From contig QCPC01000014.1 of NCBI GenBank assembly GCA_003212695.1, positions 1-42,759 of the forward strand: 42,759 bases of DNA. The letters run 5' to 3'. The number at the start of each line of letters is the position of its first letter. Within the stretch, counting starts at the first letter, position 1. Source of the stretch: Prochlorococcus sp. AG-436-C13 (GTDB lineage: Bacteria > Cyanobacteriota > Cyanobacteriia > PCC-6307 > Cyanobiaceae). The notes under the pieces were generated by a model, which was given only the letters and a program-made list of their open reading frames with translations, ran no database searches and was not told the DNA's origin. The translations under genes and the position numbers were made by a program. Shown here one piece after another: positions 9,972 through 18,711 of this stretch.

Positions 9972-11229
9972 TAAAAATCATCAATTGAAAAACAAAAGAA
10001 TTCTTGTCATAGCTACTGGAAGCATTGCTGCTGTTAAAACTCCTATATTGGTTAACAACCTCATAAAAAAAGGTGCCGAGGTGAGATGTGTTGTCACACC
10101 TAGTGCATCAAGATTAGTTTCCCCCTTATCTTTATCAACACTGAGTCGAAATCGTTCTTATCAAGAAGAAGACCAATGGGATCCAAAGCAAGCAAGACCT
10201 TTGCACATTGAACTTGCAGAATGGGCAGATTTTATAGTTGTTGCTCCATTAAGTGCATCATCACTATCTAGATTAGTAAATGGACTTAGTGAGGGATTAG
10301 CAGCCAGTATTCTTTTGGCTGCAGAAAAACCTGTTATTGCTGCCGCTGCTATGAATACAGGGATGTGGCTAAATAAAGCTGTTCAAAATAATTGGGAAAA
10401 GCTTAAGGACTTTCAAAATGTAATAGCCCTTTCTCCTGCAGAAGGACTTCTTGCGTGTGATCGAATAGGAGATGGGAAGATGGTTAGTCCTCTTCTAATT
10501 GAATTAGCAATAGAAAGCGCAAGTATCAACTCTCAAAAAGACTGGGAAGGAATAAAACTGCTTGTCACAGCTGGGGCAACAATAGAGGATATTGACTCTA
10601 CTAGGTATATCTCAAACAGAAGCACTGGCTTAATGGGAGTACTTCTTGGACAAGCAGCGCGATTCAGAGGAGCAAGCGTTGATTTTGTTCATGGTTCATT
10701 GCAAATCGAATCAGAGCTTTTAGAAGGACTAAATAATTTTGAGATCAGGAGTTCTCGTGATATGGAAGAAGCACTAGAAAAGCTCCATGCATCTGCTGAT
10801 GTAATAGCTATGACAGCAGCAATAGCAGATGTAAGAGCCAAAAGAAATACTAGTCAATTGAAATTTCCAAAAAGCGATCTTATATTTTCTCTAAAAGATA
10901 ATCTCGAAATAGTACCTGATCTGCTTGAGAATTTAGTTCAAAAAAAAGATAAGAAACAAGTCTTCTTAGGTTTTTCCGCTCTAACTGGTAGCGATGAAAA
11001 TATAAAAAAACTTGCTATGGACAAAAAAACAAGTAAAGGATGTGACCTATTAATGGCAAATCCTGTGGATCGATCAAATCAAGGATTTGAGTCGAATTTT
11101 AATGGTGGATGGTTATTAGGTCCTAAAAATAAGATTCAGGAAATCTCAGTAAAATCGAAATTTTTGATAGCAAATACATTATTAGATGAATTAAAAAGTC
11201 TTTTAGTGGTCAAATCAATAAAAAAATAA
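9961..11229 (+). CDS. coaBC: Bifunctional phosphopantothenoylcysteine decarboxylase / phosphopantothenate-cysteine ligase
   Basis: CoaBC (Dfp) carries out two consecutive steps of coenzyme A synthesis: ligation of cysteine to 4'-phosphopantothenate, then FMN-dependent decarboxylation. The CoaC half (about residues 14-180) has the flavoprotein opening ILVIATGSIAAVK, the catalytic-His segment PLHIELAEWADFIVVAPLS, AAMNTGMW (the family usually has PAMN) and the Cys flap GLLACDRIGDGKM. The CoaB half (about 195-420) has TAGATIEDIDSTRYISNRSTG and MTAAIADVR. An in-frame TTG at 9943 would add six residues. I chose the ATG at 9961, where the preceding gene's stop overlaps. Confidence 0.93.
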   Translation: MKINKNHQLKNKRILVIATGSIAAVKTPILVNNLIKKGAEVRCVVTPSASRLVSPLSLSTLSRNRSYQEEDQWDPKQARPLHIELAEWADFIVVAPLSASSLSRLVNGLSEGLAASILLAAEKPVIAAAAMNTGMWLNKAVQNNWEKLKDFQNVIALSPAEGLLACDRIGDGKMVSPLLIELAIESASINSQKDWEGIKLLVTAGATIEDIDSTRYISNRSTGLMGVLLGQAARFRGASVDFVHGSLQIESELLEGLNNFEIRSSRDMEEALEKLHASADVIAMTAAIADVRAKRNTSQLKFPKSDLIFSLKDNLEIVPDLLENLVQKKDKKQVFLGFSALTGSDENIKKLAMDKKTSKGCDLLMANPVDRSNQGFESNFNGGWLLGPKNKIQEISVKSKFLIANTLLDELKSLLVVKSIKK

Positions 11230-11450
11230 CAACAAGGCTACAAAATCAATTTCGAAGCCGATAAATCCTAAAACCCTTGCATTGCAAGGACTTTCAAGAT
11301 ATAGAGCCACTTTTTAAGCCAATAATTAAGCTACGAGTTGTTTAGAGCTGCAAAAGGCCATACATAACGCGCATTTCCCCCTGTAAGCTCCCAACTGAGT
11401 AATAGGGCGGTTTTTATACCGCATTCATTTGGCCTTTAGGCTTCCCTTCC
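11230..11450 (+). promoter_or_regulatory. psbO upstream region with a structured 5' leader
   Basis: No gene is supported in these 221 bases. Just before psbO there is a perfect hairpin, GCGGT (11407-11411) with ACCGC (11418-11422) and a T-rich six-base loop. An outer pair, AAAGGCCA (11353-11360) and TGGCCTTT (11430-11437), would close a larger loop ending 13 bases before the ATG. If transcribed, this is an mRNA leader that could mask or expose the start. The promoter itself cannot be placed with certainty. Seen: the repeats. Inferred: the RNA role. Confidence 0.4.
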
Positions 11451-12242
11451 ATGAGATTTCGTCCTTTGCTAGCACTAGTGCTTGCTTTCTGTCTCACTTT
11501 CATAGCTGCCCCAAGTAGTGTCTCTGCCTCTGGAGAAAGAGGCAATGCAAGATTTGCCGATGTTGTAAATACCGGCAAAGCAAATGATTGCCCAACAATA
11601 TCTGCTGGATCTCAAGGATCAATCAGTATTGATGGAGGTCTGACTGATATCTGCATGCACCCAACAGAGGTGTATGTAAAGGTAGCTAGATCAAGGAGAT
11701 CAAAAGCTGAATTCTTACCAGCAAAAATTATTAGTCCAAGAAACAACACAACCGTTGAACAAGTCTATGGTGATGTTTCTGGAAGCACATTCAAAGAGCA
11801 AGGTGGTATTGACTTTCAGTTAATTACAGTTCTTGCTCCTACTGGAGAGGAATTTCCTTTTGTTTTCTCAGCCAAAGATATGGCTGTAGATTTTAAAGGA
11901 AAGTCAATAGCTCCAGGCACCGAAGCTTCAGGAACAACTTATACGCCTAGCTATCGCACCGGTGATTTTCTAGATCCTAAAAGTAGAGCTAAAGACACTG
12001 GTGTTGAATATGCACAAGGTTTAGTTGCTCTAGGTGGTGACGATGAAGAACTTGCAAAAGAAAACATCAAAAGAGACCTTGATGGACAAGGGGTCATAAC
12101 TCTTGCAATCGAGAATGTTGATTCTGATACAGAAGAATTTGCAGGATCTTTTGTTGCAATCCAACCATCAGATAATGATCTTGGATCAAAAGAGCCCGTT
12201 GATGTAAAAATCATTGGCGAGTTATATGGTCGCAAAGCCTAA
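11451..12242 (+). CDS. psbO: Photosystem II manganese-stabilising protein PsbO
   Basis: PsbO is the lumenal extrinsic subunit that stabilises the Mn4CaO5 water-oxidising cluster. The 263-residue precursor starts with a signal peptide (MRFRPLLALVLAFCLTFIAA) that is probably cut after SVSA near residue 26, exporting the mature protein to the thylakoid lumen. The two cysteines that form the family's conserved disulfide are at residues 47 (ANDCPTI) and 68 (TDICMHP). The N-terminal block of the mature protein (FADVVNTGKANDCP) and the SISIDGG segment are typical. A strong hairpin terminator follows 24 bases after the stop, so psbO is monocistronic. Confidence 0.97.
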   Translation: MRFRPLLALVLAFCLTFIAAPSSVSASGERGNARFADVVNTGKANDCPTISAGSQGSISIDGGLTDICMHPTEVYVKVARSRRSKAEFLPAKIISPRNNTTVEQVYGDVSGSTFKEQGGIDFQLITVLAPTGEEFPFVFSAKDMAVDFKGKSIAPGTEASGTTYTPSYRTGDFLDPKSRAKDTGVEYAQGLVALGGDDEELAKENIKRDLDGQGVITLAIENVDSDTEEFAGSFVAIQPSDNDLGSKEPVDVKIIGELYGRKA

Positions 12243-12265
12243 AAATTAGGTATTTGTTTTAGAAA

Positions 12266-12311
12266 AGATCAAAAAAAGGAGGGGTCTAATGACCCCTCCT
12301 TTTTTTGATCT
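12266..12311. terminator. Perfect bidirectional hairpin terminator after psbO
   Basis: Two 21-base arms (12266-12286 and 12291-12311) are exact reverse complements around the four-base loop TAAT. The GC core is GGAGGGGTC/GACCCCTCC and the arms contain seven A and seven T respectively. The T-run follows the GC core on either strand, so it can terminate in both directions. It isolates highly expressed psbO from sat, whose ATG lies 57 bases further on. Confidence 0.93.
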
Positions 12312-12368
12312 AGCTCTGGTCTTTTTGTCCCCTATCTGGGAGAATCTCTCGGGATCCATATACTCCTA

Positions 12369-13541
12369 ATGAAATCTAAACAATCATTTTCTAATACAAG
12401 ATCTGAAGTAATAACCCCATATGGAGGAAAGCTGGAAAATTTAATGGTGGAATCAGGACAATTCAACAAAATCGAAAAAAATAATCTTAAAAAACTAAAC
12501 TGCTCTGACCGAAATGCTTGTGATATAGAACTACTTGTAATAGGTGCATTCTCTCCTCTTAAAGGTTTCATGAAAAGAGCAGATTACCAATCTGTTGTTG
12601 AGCGGAATAGAACAACTTCTGGAATGTTATTTGGCCTTCCTATTGTTATGGATACCGATAGAGAAGACTTATCAGTTGGAGAGAAAGTCCTTCTTCAATA
12701 TAAAAATCAATATTTAGCAGTACTAACTATTGAAGAAAAATGGGAGCCTGACAAAGTTAAAGAAGCTAAAGGATGCTATGGAACTACTTCTTTAGAACAT
12801 CCTGCAGTAAGAATGATTGCAATGGAAAGGAAAAAGTTCTATTTAGGAGGAACAATAGAAGGATTAGAACTTCCAAAAAGAATATTTCCTTGCAAAACAC
12901 CATTACAGGTAAGAAAAGAACTTCCACCAAATCAAGATGTCGTTGCATTTCAATGTAGAAACCCAATTCATAGAGCCCATTACGAACTATTTACACAATC
13001 TCTTAATGCAAAAAATGTAAGTTCAGATGCCGTTGTATTAGTTCATCCCACATGCGGACCGACACAAGAAGATGATATCCCTGGGGCAATTCGTTTCCAG
13101 ACTTATGAAAAACTTGCAGAAGAAGTCGCAAACCCAAGAATTAGATGGGCTTATCTCCCTTATTCAATGCATATGGCTGGGCCTAGAGAGGCGCTACAAC
13201 ACATGATAATTCGAAGAAATTATGGATGTTCTCATTTTATAATTGGCCGTGATATGGCTGGATGTAAATCAGTATTAACAGGAAAAGATTTTTATGGGCC
13301 TTATGATGCTCAAAATTTCGCAAAAGAATGTTGCAACGAATTAGAGATGCAAACTGTTCCATCTCTAAACCTTGTTTATACAGAGGAAGAAGGATATGTA
13401 ACTGCAGATCATGCCGAAAGTTGTGGATTAAAGATTAAGAAGCTAAGTGGTACCCAATTCAGACAAATGTTAAGAGAAAAACAAGACATACCAGAATGGT
13501 TTGCATTCAAAAGTGTCGTAGAAGTTCTTAGAGATGGCTAA
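12369..13541 (+). CDS. sat: Sulfate adenylyltransferase (ATP sulfurylase)
   Basis: Sat activates sulfate with ATP to adenosine-5'-phosphosulfate, the first step of assimilatory sulfate reduction. The 390-residue single-domain protein has FQCRNPIHRAHYEL (the nucleotide-binding HxxH loop), HPTCGPTQEDDIP and FIIGRDMAGCKS, the last with Met where many enzymes have His (GRDHAG). It ends with LSGTQFRQMLRE. The form resembles the picocyanobacterial ATP sulfurylases I recall, including the GRDMAG variant. There is no fused APS-kinase domain. The ATG at 12369 comes after the psbO terminator, so it must have its own promoter in the roughly 57 bases between. Confidence 0.95.
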   Translation: MKSKQSFSNTRSEVITPYGGKLENLMVESGQFNKIEKNNLKKLNCSDRNACDIELLVIGAFSPLKGFMKRADYQSVVERNRTTSGMLFGLPIVMDTDREDLSVGEKVLLQYKNQYLAVLTIEEKWEPDKVKEAKGCYGTTSLEHPAVRMIAMERKKFYLGGTIEGLELPKRIFPCKTPLQVRKELPPNQDVVAFQCRNPIHRAHYELFTQSLNAKNVSSDAVVLVHPTCGPTQEDDIPGAIRFQTYEKLAEEVANPRIRWAYLPYSMHMAGPREALQHMIIRRNYGCSHFIIGRDMAGCKSVLTGKDFYGPYDAQNFAKECCNELEMQTVPSLNLVYTEEEGYVTADHAESCGLKIKKLSGTQFRQMLREKQDIPEWFAFKSVVEVLRDG

Positions 13542-13590
13542 CAGTAATGCAAAAATCCTATTAATATTCTTTCATCATGAGTAAAAAACC

Positions 13591-15444
13591 TTGAACAAAC
13601 GCTGGAGAAACATAGCTATCTACTTCCTAATTGTTGTAGTAGTAATTTTGGTTGGGTCTATTTTCTTAGACAGGCCAAATGAATCTCAAGAATCGAGAAA
13701 ACTAAGATATAGCGATTTCATTGAGGCAGTAGAAGATAATCAAGTTAGCAGGGTGTTTATATCGCCTGATAATGGGACTGCAAAGATTATTGAAAATGAT
13801 GGGAGCAGAGCAGAAGTAACTCTCGCCCCAGATAAAGATCTATTGCAAATACTTACTGAAAACGATGTAGATATAGCTGTCCAGCCTGCTCAGCAATCCA
13901 ATCCTTGGCAACAAGCTATAAGTAGTCTGATATTCCCAATCCTACTTTTAGGCGGTCTATTTTTTCTCTTCCGACGCTCTCAAGGAGGGGGCGGAGGAGG
14001 AGGAAACCCTGCAATGAGTTTTGGAAAAAGTAAAGCTCGTCTGCAAATGGAGCCATCCACTCAAGTGACTTTTGAAGATGTAGCTGGTATTGAAGGTGCG
14101 AAATTAGAACTAACAGAAGTTGTTGATTTCTTAAAAAGCCCTGATCGATTTACAGCTGTTGGTGCAAAAATCCCAAAAGGTGTTTTACTTGTAGGCCCTC
14201 CAGGCACTGGAAAAACTCTTTTAGCTAAAGCTGTCGCAGGGGAAGCTGCAGTCCCTTTCTTCTCAATATCAGGTTCTGAGTTTGTTGAAATGTTTGTAGG
14301 CGTTGGAGCTAGTCGCGTAAGAGATCTTTTTGAACAGGCTAAAAAGAATGCTCCTTGCATAGTCTTTATTGATGAAATTGATGCCGTTGGTCGCCAAAGA
14401 GGTGCAGGACTTGGAGGGGGTAATGATGAAAGAGAACAAACCCTTAACCAATTACTAACAGAAATGGATGGATTTGAAGGGAATACAGGAATTATTATTG
14501 TTGCTGCAACTAATAGACCAGATGTTCTAGATTCTGCACTTTTAAGACCAGGGAGATTTGACAGGCAAGTTGTTGTAGATAGACCAGACTATATAGGTCG
14601 TTTGCAAATATTAAATGTTCATGCAAGAGAAAAAACACTTGCAAAAGATGTAGACCTTGATCAAGTAGCCCGAAGAACTCCAGGCTTTACAGGAGCCGAT
14701 CTTGCAAACTTGCTTAATGAGGCAGCAATTCTTGCTGCCAGAAGAGAGAATAAAGAAGTTAGCAATCTAGAGATTAGTGATGCTATAGAAAGGGTTATGG
14801 CAGGACCAGAAAAAAAAGACAGAGTTATGAGTAATAAGAGAAAAGAGTTAGTTGCATATCATGAGGCAGGCCACGCATTGGTTGGTGCCGTAATGCCTGA
14901 CTATGATCCTGTGCAAAAAATCTCAATAATCCCTAGAGGTCAAGCTGGAGGATTGACATTTTTCACTCCAAGCGAGGAAAGAATGGAATCCGGACTTTAT
15001 TCAAGATCATATTTACAGAATCAAATGGCAGTTGCGCTTGGTGGTCGAGTAGCTGAAGAAATAGTATATGGAGAAGATGAAGTAACCACTGGAGCTTCTA
15101 ACGACCTCAAGCAAGTTGCGCAGGTAGCCAGGCAAATGGTTACTCGCTTTGGGATGAGTGACAAATTAGGACCTGTTGCCTTAGGACGATCTCAAGGTGG
15201 TATGTTCCTTGGGAGAGATATTGCAGCTGAAAGAGATTTTTCAGAAGCTACAGCAGCAACAATTGATGATGAAGTATCTGCATTAGTTGATTTTGCTTAT
15301 AAAAGAGCAACAAAAGCACTTACAGATAACAGGCCTGTTCTTGATGAACTTGCTAAAATGCTTATTGACAAAGAAACAGTTGATTCAGAAGACTTACAGC
15401 AATTATTAATCAAACGTGAAGTAAAAGTTGCTGACTACATCTAA
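13591..15444 (+). CDS. ftsH: ATP-dependent zinc metalloprotease FtsH
   Basis: FtsH is a membrane-anchored AAA+ protease; in cyanobacteria members of the family degrade damaged D1. The 617-residue protein has two membrane segments (about residues 8-26 and 108-127) flanking a lumenal/periplasmic loop, then a glycine-rich linker. The AAA module has Walker A GPPGTGKT (202-209), Walker B IVFIDEID (257-264) and the SRH region [20 protein letters not shown]. The zinc site is HEAGH (424-428), with a downstream Asp in GASNDLKQ. The start is TTG at 13591, with a stop three codons upstream in frame. An out-of-frame ATG just upstream opens a five-codon ORF that overlaps this start. Without phylogeny I cannot say which cyanobacterial FtsH paralogue this is. 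Confidence 0.96.
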   Translation: MNKRWRNIAIYFLIVVVVILVGSIFLDRPNESQESRKLRYSDFIEAVEDNQVSRVFISPDNGTAKIIENDGSRAEVTLAPDKDLLQILTENDVDIAVQPAQQSNPWQQAISSLIFPILLLGGLFFLFRRSQGGGGGGGNPAMSFGKSKARLQMEPSTQVTFEDVAGIEGAKLELTEVVDFLKSPDRFTAVGAKIPKGVLLVGPPGTGKTLLAKAVAGEAAVPFFSISGSEFVEMFVGVGASRVRDLFEQAKKNAPCIVFIDEIDAVGRQRGAGLGGGNDEREQTLNQLLTEMDGFEGNTGIIIVAATNRPDVLDSALLRPGRFDRQVVVDRPDYIGRLQILNVHAREKTLAKDVDLDQVARRTPGFTGADLANLLNEAAILAARRENKEVSNLEISDAIERVMAGPEKKDRVMSNKRKELVAYHEAGHALVGAVMPDYDPVQKISIIPRGQAGGLTFFTPSEERMESGLYSRSYLQNQMAVALGGRVAEEIVYGEDEVTTGASNDLKQVAQVARQMVTRFGMSDKLGPVALGRSQGGMFLGRDIAAERDFSEATAATIDDEVSALVDFAYKRATKALTDNRPVLDELAKMLIDKETVDSEDLQQLLIKREVKVADYI

Positions 15445-16132
15445 CATAAATTCTTTTTCATTCAACTTATGGCAAGAAGGTCAGCAAGAACTTATTAATT
15501 CTTTAACCTTGCAGCCTTTAGTTGTTGTTTTGAGGATTAGCCAAGAAGATCTAGATAAACTTTCAATAGATCCTCTAATTTCCTTAGTAAATAAGTTAAA
15601 TCTACTAGGGATAAAACACATAGAAATTGCATGGTCTTCTCACAAAAATTGGATAATTTTTATCAAAGAGTTAAAAAGTCAAATTAAAATTTCACACTTA
15701 GGCGCAGCATCTATAACTAATTTAGAAGCTTTAGAAATAATAACTAATCTTGATTTTAAGTATGCTATGACTCCATATTGGGATAAAGAACTTCAACAAA
15801 AAGCACAGGTTCTAGGGAAAGTTTTAATACCTGGTGTTTTTTCTCCTTCAGAAATTCAACAAGCTTTTAACTTTGGGTATCGGATAATAAAACTTTTTCC
15901 CGCTTCTACTTTAGGATTAAACTACGTTAAACAAGTCAAAGCATCTTTAAACCCTTTTCCTTTTATAATTGCAGCCGGAGGAATAAAAGTTGTAGATATA
16001 GATATATGGCTCAATAAAGACTTTAGTGCCGTTGCCTTAGGTAGAGAGTTAATAAAAAACAATAAGATAGATCCTCTTCTAGAGCAATGGTTAAAGGTAA
16101 AAACAAGAAAAGAAATATTTAAAAGTCCTTAA
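15428..16132 (+). CDS. KDPG aldolase-like protein (Eda family), divergent
   Basis: This is a 234-residue TIM-barrel class I aldolase-like protein. It has the order of elements of 2-keto-3-deoxy-6-phosphogluconate aldolase: PLVVVLR (first strand), GIKHIEIAW with the catalytic-site Glu at residue 66, then the second-motif strand, PGVFSPSEI and IKLFPAS with the Schiff-base Lys at residue 155. It ends with AAGGI and VALGREL. The usual GAGT loop reads GAAS (residues 92-95). KDPG aldolase would serve the Entner-Doudoroff route. The start is TTG at 15428, which overlaps the end of ftsH by 17 bases; the nearby ATG at 15469 is out of frame. Translational coupling to ftsH is likely. Confidence 0.75.
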   Translation: MLTTSNINSFSFNLWQEGQQELINSLTLQPLVVVLRISQEDLDKLSIDPLISLVNKLNLLGIKHIEIAWSSHKNWIIFIKELKSQIKISHLGAASITNLEALEIITNLDFKYAMTPYWDKELQQKAQVLGKVLIPGVFSPSEIQQAFNFGYRIIKLFPASTLGLNYVKQVKASLNPFPFIIAAGGIKVVDIDIWLNKDFSAVALGRELIKNNKIDPLLEQWLKVKTRKEIFKSP

Positions 16133-16143
16133 TTAATTTACAT

Positions 16144-17232
16144 TTACCAAAGACTACATTGACCCTTTTGACGCAACATATGATCTGCTAAAACAAGAGA
16201 TACCATAGCCTCAACCATTGGTACTGCTCTAGGCAAAACACAAGGATCATGCCTTCCTTTTGCAGCTAATACTATTCTTTTACCATCAGAATTGATTGTT
16301 TGCTGGTCTTTACGAATAGTAGCTGTAGGTTTAAACCCTACTCGAAGAATTATTGGTTCTCCATTGCTAATACCTCCTTGAATCCCTCCAGAGTTATTGG
16401 TAGAGGTTTTTAAGCTATTTCCATCAGAAGGCAGAAAAGGATCATTATGTTCACTCCCTTTAAGAAAAGTTCCATCGAATCCCGATCCTATTTCAAATCC
16501 CTTGCTTGCAGGAAGAGACATTAGTGCTTTTGCAAGGTCTGCTTCTAATTTATCGAAAACTGGCATACCAATTCCAACAGGAGGGTTACGAACCACACAT
16601 TCAATAACACCTCCACAAGAATCACCTTCTAAACTAATCTCTTCAATTCGTTTAATCATTAAATTTGCAATATCTTGATTAGGACAACGAACAATATTGG
16701 ATTCAATATCTTCGAGCTTAACTGTAATTGTATTGACCTCAGCTTCAATATCGTGAATCCTTTTTACCCATGCAAGTATTTGAGTTTGATGTGATTTTTC
16801 AAGAAGTTGTTTTGCTATTGATCCTGCTGCAACCCTGCCTATTGTCTCCCTAGCAGAAGCTCTGCCCCCTCCACTTGAAGCTTGAATCCCATACTTCAAT
16901 TGATATGTACCATCAGCATGTGATGGTCGAAATACATTTTTCATCTCTCCATAATCACGCGGACGTTGATCTTTATTTCTAACCAGCATTGCTATTGGGG
17001 TACCAAGTGTTTTCTTTTCTAAAATCCCACTCAAAATCTCAACTTGGTCTAATTCCTTCCTAGGAGTAGTAATTCTACTTTGTCCAGGTCTTCTTCTATC
17101 AAGTTCTTGTTGAATTTTTTCAATGTCTATTTGAAGTCTAGGAGGGCATCCATCAACTATTACCCCAACACCTCCTCCATGAGATTCTCCAAATGTGGAT
17201 ATTCTAAATAAATTGCCAAAGCTGCTTCCCAT
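16144..17232 (-). CDS. aroC: Chorismate synthase
   Basis: AroC makes chorismate from EPSP with reduced FMN, the last step of the shikimate pathway. The 362-residue protein has the three family signatures: [10 protein letters not shown] (residues 14-23), [15 protein letters not shown] (46-60) and the central [12 protein letters not shown], where the FMN-binding basic cluster sits. RPSHADGTY and the C-terminal [17 protein letters not shown] are also typical. The ATG at 17232 directly precedes the conserved [10 protein letters not shown]. It is downstream of psbA on the same strand but separated by a strong terminator, so it should have its own promoter. It is convergent with the aldolase-like gene, with an 11-base gap. 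Confidence 0.98.
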   Translation of the reverse strand: MGSSFGNLFRISTFGESHGGGVGVIVDGCPPRLQIDIEKIQQELDRRRPGQSRITTPRKELDQVEILSGILEKKTLGTPIAMLVRNKDQRPRDYGEMKNVFRPSHADGTYQLKYGIQASSGGGRASARETIGRVAAGSIAKQLLEKSHQTQILAWVKRIHDIEAEVNTITVKLEDIESNIVRCPNQDIANLMIKRIEEISLEGDSCGGVIECVVRNPPVGIGMPVFDKLEADLAKALMSLPASKGFEIGSGFDGTFLKGSEHNDPFLPSDGNSLKTSTNNSGGIQGGISNGEPIILRVGFKPTATIRKDQQTINSDGKRIVLAAKGRHDPCVLPRAVPMVEAMVSLVLADHMLRQKGQCSLW

Positions 17233-17323
17233 AAACTCCTCAAATAATCTGCAAAATCATGAAAAGATTCCTAAAAAATTCTTTTCAATCTTTCATTTTT
17301 TAATACTACGTAAAAATTCTTTC

Positions 17324-17364
17324 AAAAAAAACCCCCCTCTTCGAAATAAAGAAGAGAGGGGGGG
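17324..17364 (-). terminator. psbA rho-independent terminator
   Basis: Read on the minus strand, a run of C followed by T and CTCTTC pairs with GAAGAG and a run of six G around a short A/T loop, with one bulged base. It is followed immediately by eight T residues (the A-run at 17324-17331 on the plus strand). It lies 50 bases after the psbA stop and explains how a very abundant transcript is kept out of aroC. Confidence 0.9.
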
Positions 17365-17414
17365 TGGATAAACTAAAAATAAAATTTTCAGTTTTTAAAA
17401 TAAAGCAACTTTAA

Positions 17415-18497
17415 TTAACCAATAGCAGGAGCAACTAAAGCCACAGATGTGGACTCAGCAGCAGCAAGGTCAAGAGGGAAGTTATGAGCATTACGCTCAT
17501 GCATAACTTCCATACCTAGGTTTGCTCGGTTAAGAACATCTCCCCATGTAGGAACAACTTTTCCACCTGCATCAACTACAGACTGATTAAAGTTAAAGCC
17601 ATTTAGATTGAAAGCCATGGTGCAAATGCCCATAGATGTCAACCAAATGCATACAACAGGGAAAATAGCCAAGAAGAAGTGAAGACTTCTGCTGTTGTTA
17701 AAGCTTGCATATTGGAAGATCAAACGACCGAAGTAGCCATGAGCTGCAACGATGTTATAGGTCTCTTCCTCTTGTCCAAACTTGTATCCATAGTTCTGAG
17801 ACTCAGTCTCAGTGGTTTCACGAATAAGTGAAGAAGTCACCAAAGAACCATGCATTGCGGAGAACAAACTTCCGCCAAACATACCTGCTACTCCAGCCAT
17901 GTGGAATGGATGCATAAGTATGTTGTGCTCTGCTTGGAACACGAACATAAAGTTAAATGTTCCTGAAATTCCTAGAGGCATTCCGTCAGAGAAAGATCCT
18001 TGACCAAATGGGTAAACAAGGAAAACTGCAAAAGCAGCTGAAACTGGAGCTGAATAAGCAACACAGATCCATGGTCTCATACCTAAACGGTATGAAAGCT
18101 CCCACTGACGACCCATCCAACCGCAAATACCGATGAGGAAGTGGAAAACAACAAGCTGGTAAGGACCGCCGTTATAAAGCCACTCATCAAGAGTTGCAGC
18201 TTCCCAAATTGGGTAGAAATGAAGTCCTATTGCATTACTAGAAGGAACAACAGCACCTGAGATGATGTTGTTTCCATAAATAAAAGATCCTGCTACAGGC
18301 TCACGGATGCCATCAATATCAACTGGAGGAGCTGCTATGAAAGCAATAACAAAGCATATTGCTGCCGCTAGAAGGCAAGGAATCATCAACACACCGAACC
18401 AACCAACATAAATGCGGTTATCAGTAGAAGTGACCCACTCACAGAACTGCGGCCAACCTTTGAGCAACGATGAACGCTGCTGCCTAATGGTGGTCAT
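17415..18497 (-). CDS. psbA: Photosystem II D1 protein
   Basis: D1 is the reaction-centre subunit carrying P680 ligands, the electron carriers and most ligands of the Mn cluster. It is 360 residues, with five membrane helices. Relative to the common numbering this protein is shifted by one (one extra residue at the N-terminus). MGRQWEL gives Gln at the position called 130 (here 131), the so-called D1:1 state. The C-terminus [13 protein letters not shown] carries the cluster ligands, followed by a 15-residue extension normally removed by CtpA. The opening [17 protein letters not shown] is picocyanobacterial. The start ATG has no Shine-Dalgarno. A hairpin sits in the leader and a terminator downstream. 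Confidence 0.99.
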   Translation of the reverse strand: MTTIRQQRSSLLKGWPQFCEWVTSTDNRIYVGWFGVLMIPCLLAAAICFVIAFIAAPPVDIDGIREPVAGSFIYGNNIISGAVVPSSNAIGLHFYPIWEAATLDEWLYNGGPYQLVVFHFLIGICGWMGRQWELSYRLGMRPWICVAYSAPVSAAFAVFLVYPFGQGSFSDGMPLGISGTFNFMFVFQAEHNILMHPFHMAGVAGMFGGSLFSAMHGSLVTSSLIRETTETESQNYGYKFGQEEETYNIVAAHGYFGRLIFQYASFNNSRSLHFFLAIFPVVCIWLTSMGICTMAFNLNGFNFNQSVVDAGGKVVPTWGDVLNRANLGMEVMHERNAHNFPLDLAAAESTSVALVAPAIG

Positions 18498-18513
18498 GAG
18501 GACGTGAATTCAA

Positions 18514-18527
18514 GTCCCTAAAGGGAC
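18514..18527 (-). promoter_or_regulatory. Hairpin in the psbA 5' leader
   Basis: The six-base arms GTCCCT and AGGGAC form a palindrome with a two-base centre (or five pairs with a four-base loop). It lies 17 bases upstream of the psbA ATG. Because psbA has no Shine-Dalgarno, this is a candidate element for controlling ribosome entry or mRNA stability, as occurs with psbA leaders elsewhere. The element is seen; its function is inferred. Confidence 0.4.
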
Positions 18528-18711
18528 ATTGGTTTAAGTAAGAACGAGTATGAACCCGCCAGGAGGAGTTTAATAGATAACCTGCAAAAGCGCGAAAAAA
18601 TTAGCAAAGGTTTTTATTAAGAAAATATATAATTACATGAAATAATCCAGAAGAAACCCTCAGTTGATTTCTTAAATCAAAAAATTAAAATATTGAGGAG
18701 TCCATTTTTAA

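Noticed and set aside
11951-12235. Minus-strand frame over psbO
   Set aside because: It is antisense to the PsbO coding region, and its Ser/Pro-rich peptide follows from psbO codon use.
18664-18680. TTGATTT-CTT-AAATCAA hairpin between the aspartoacylase-like gene and psbA
   Set aside because: It is AT-rich and has no T-run on the minus strand, so it is not supported as a terminator for the upstream gene; it may be chance.
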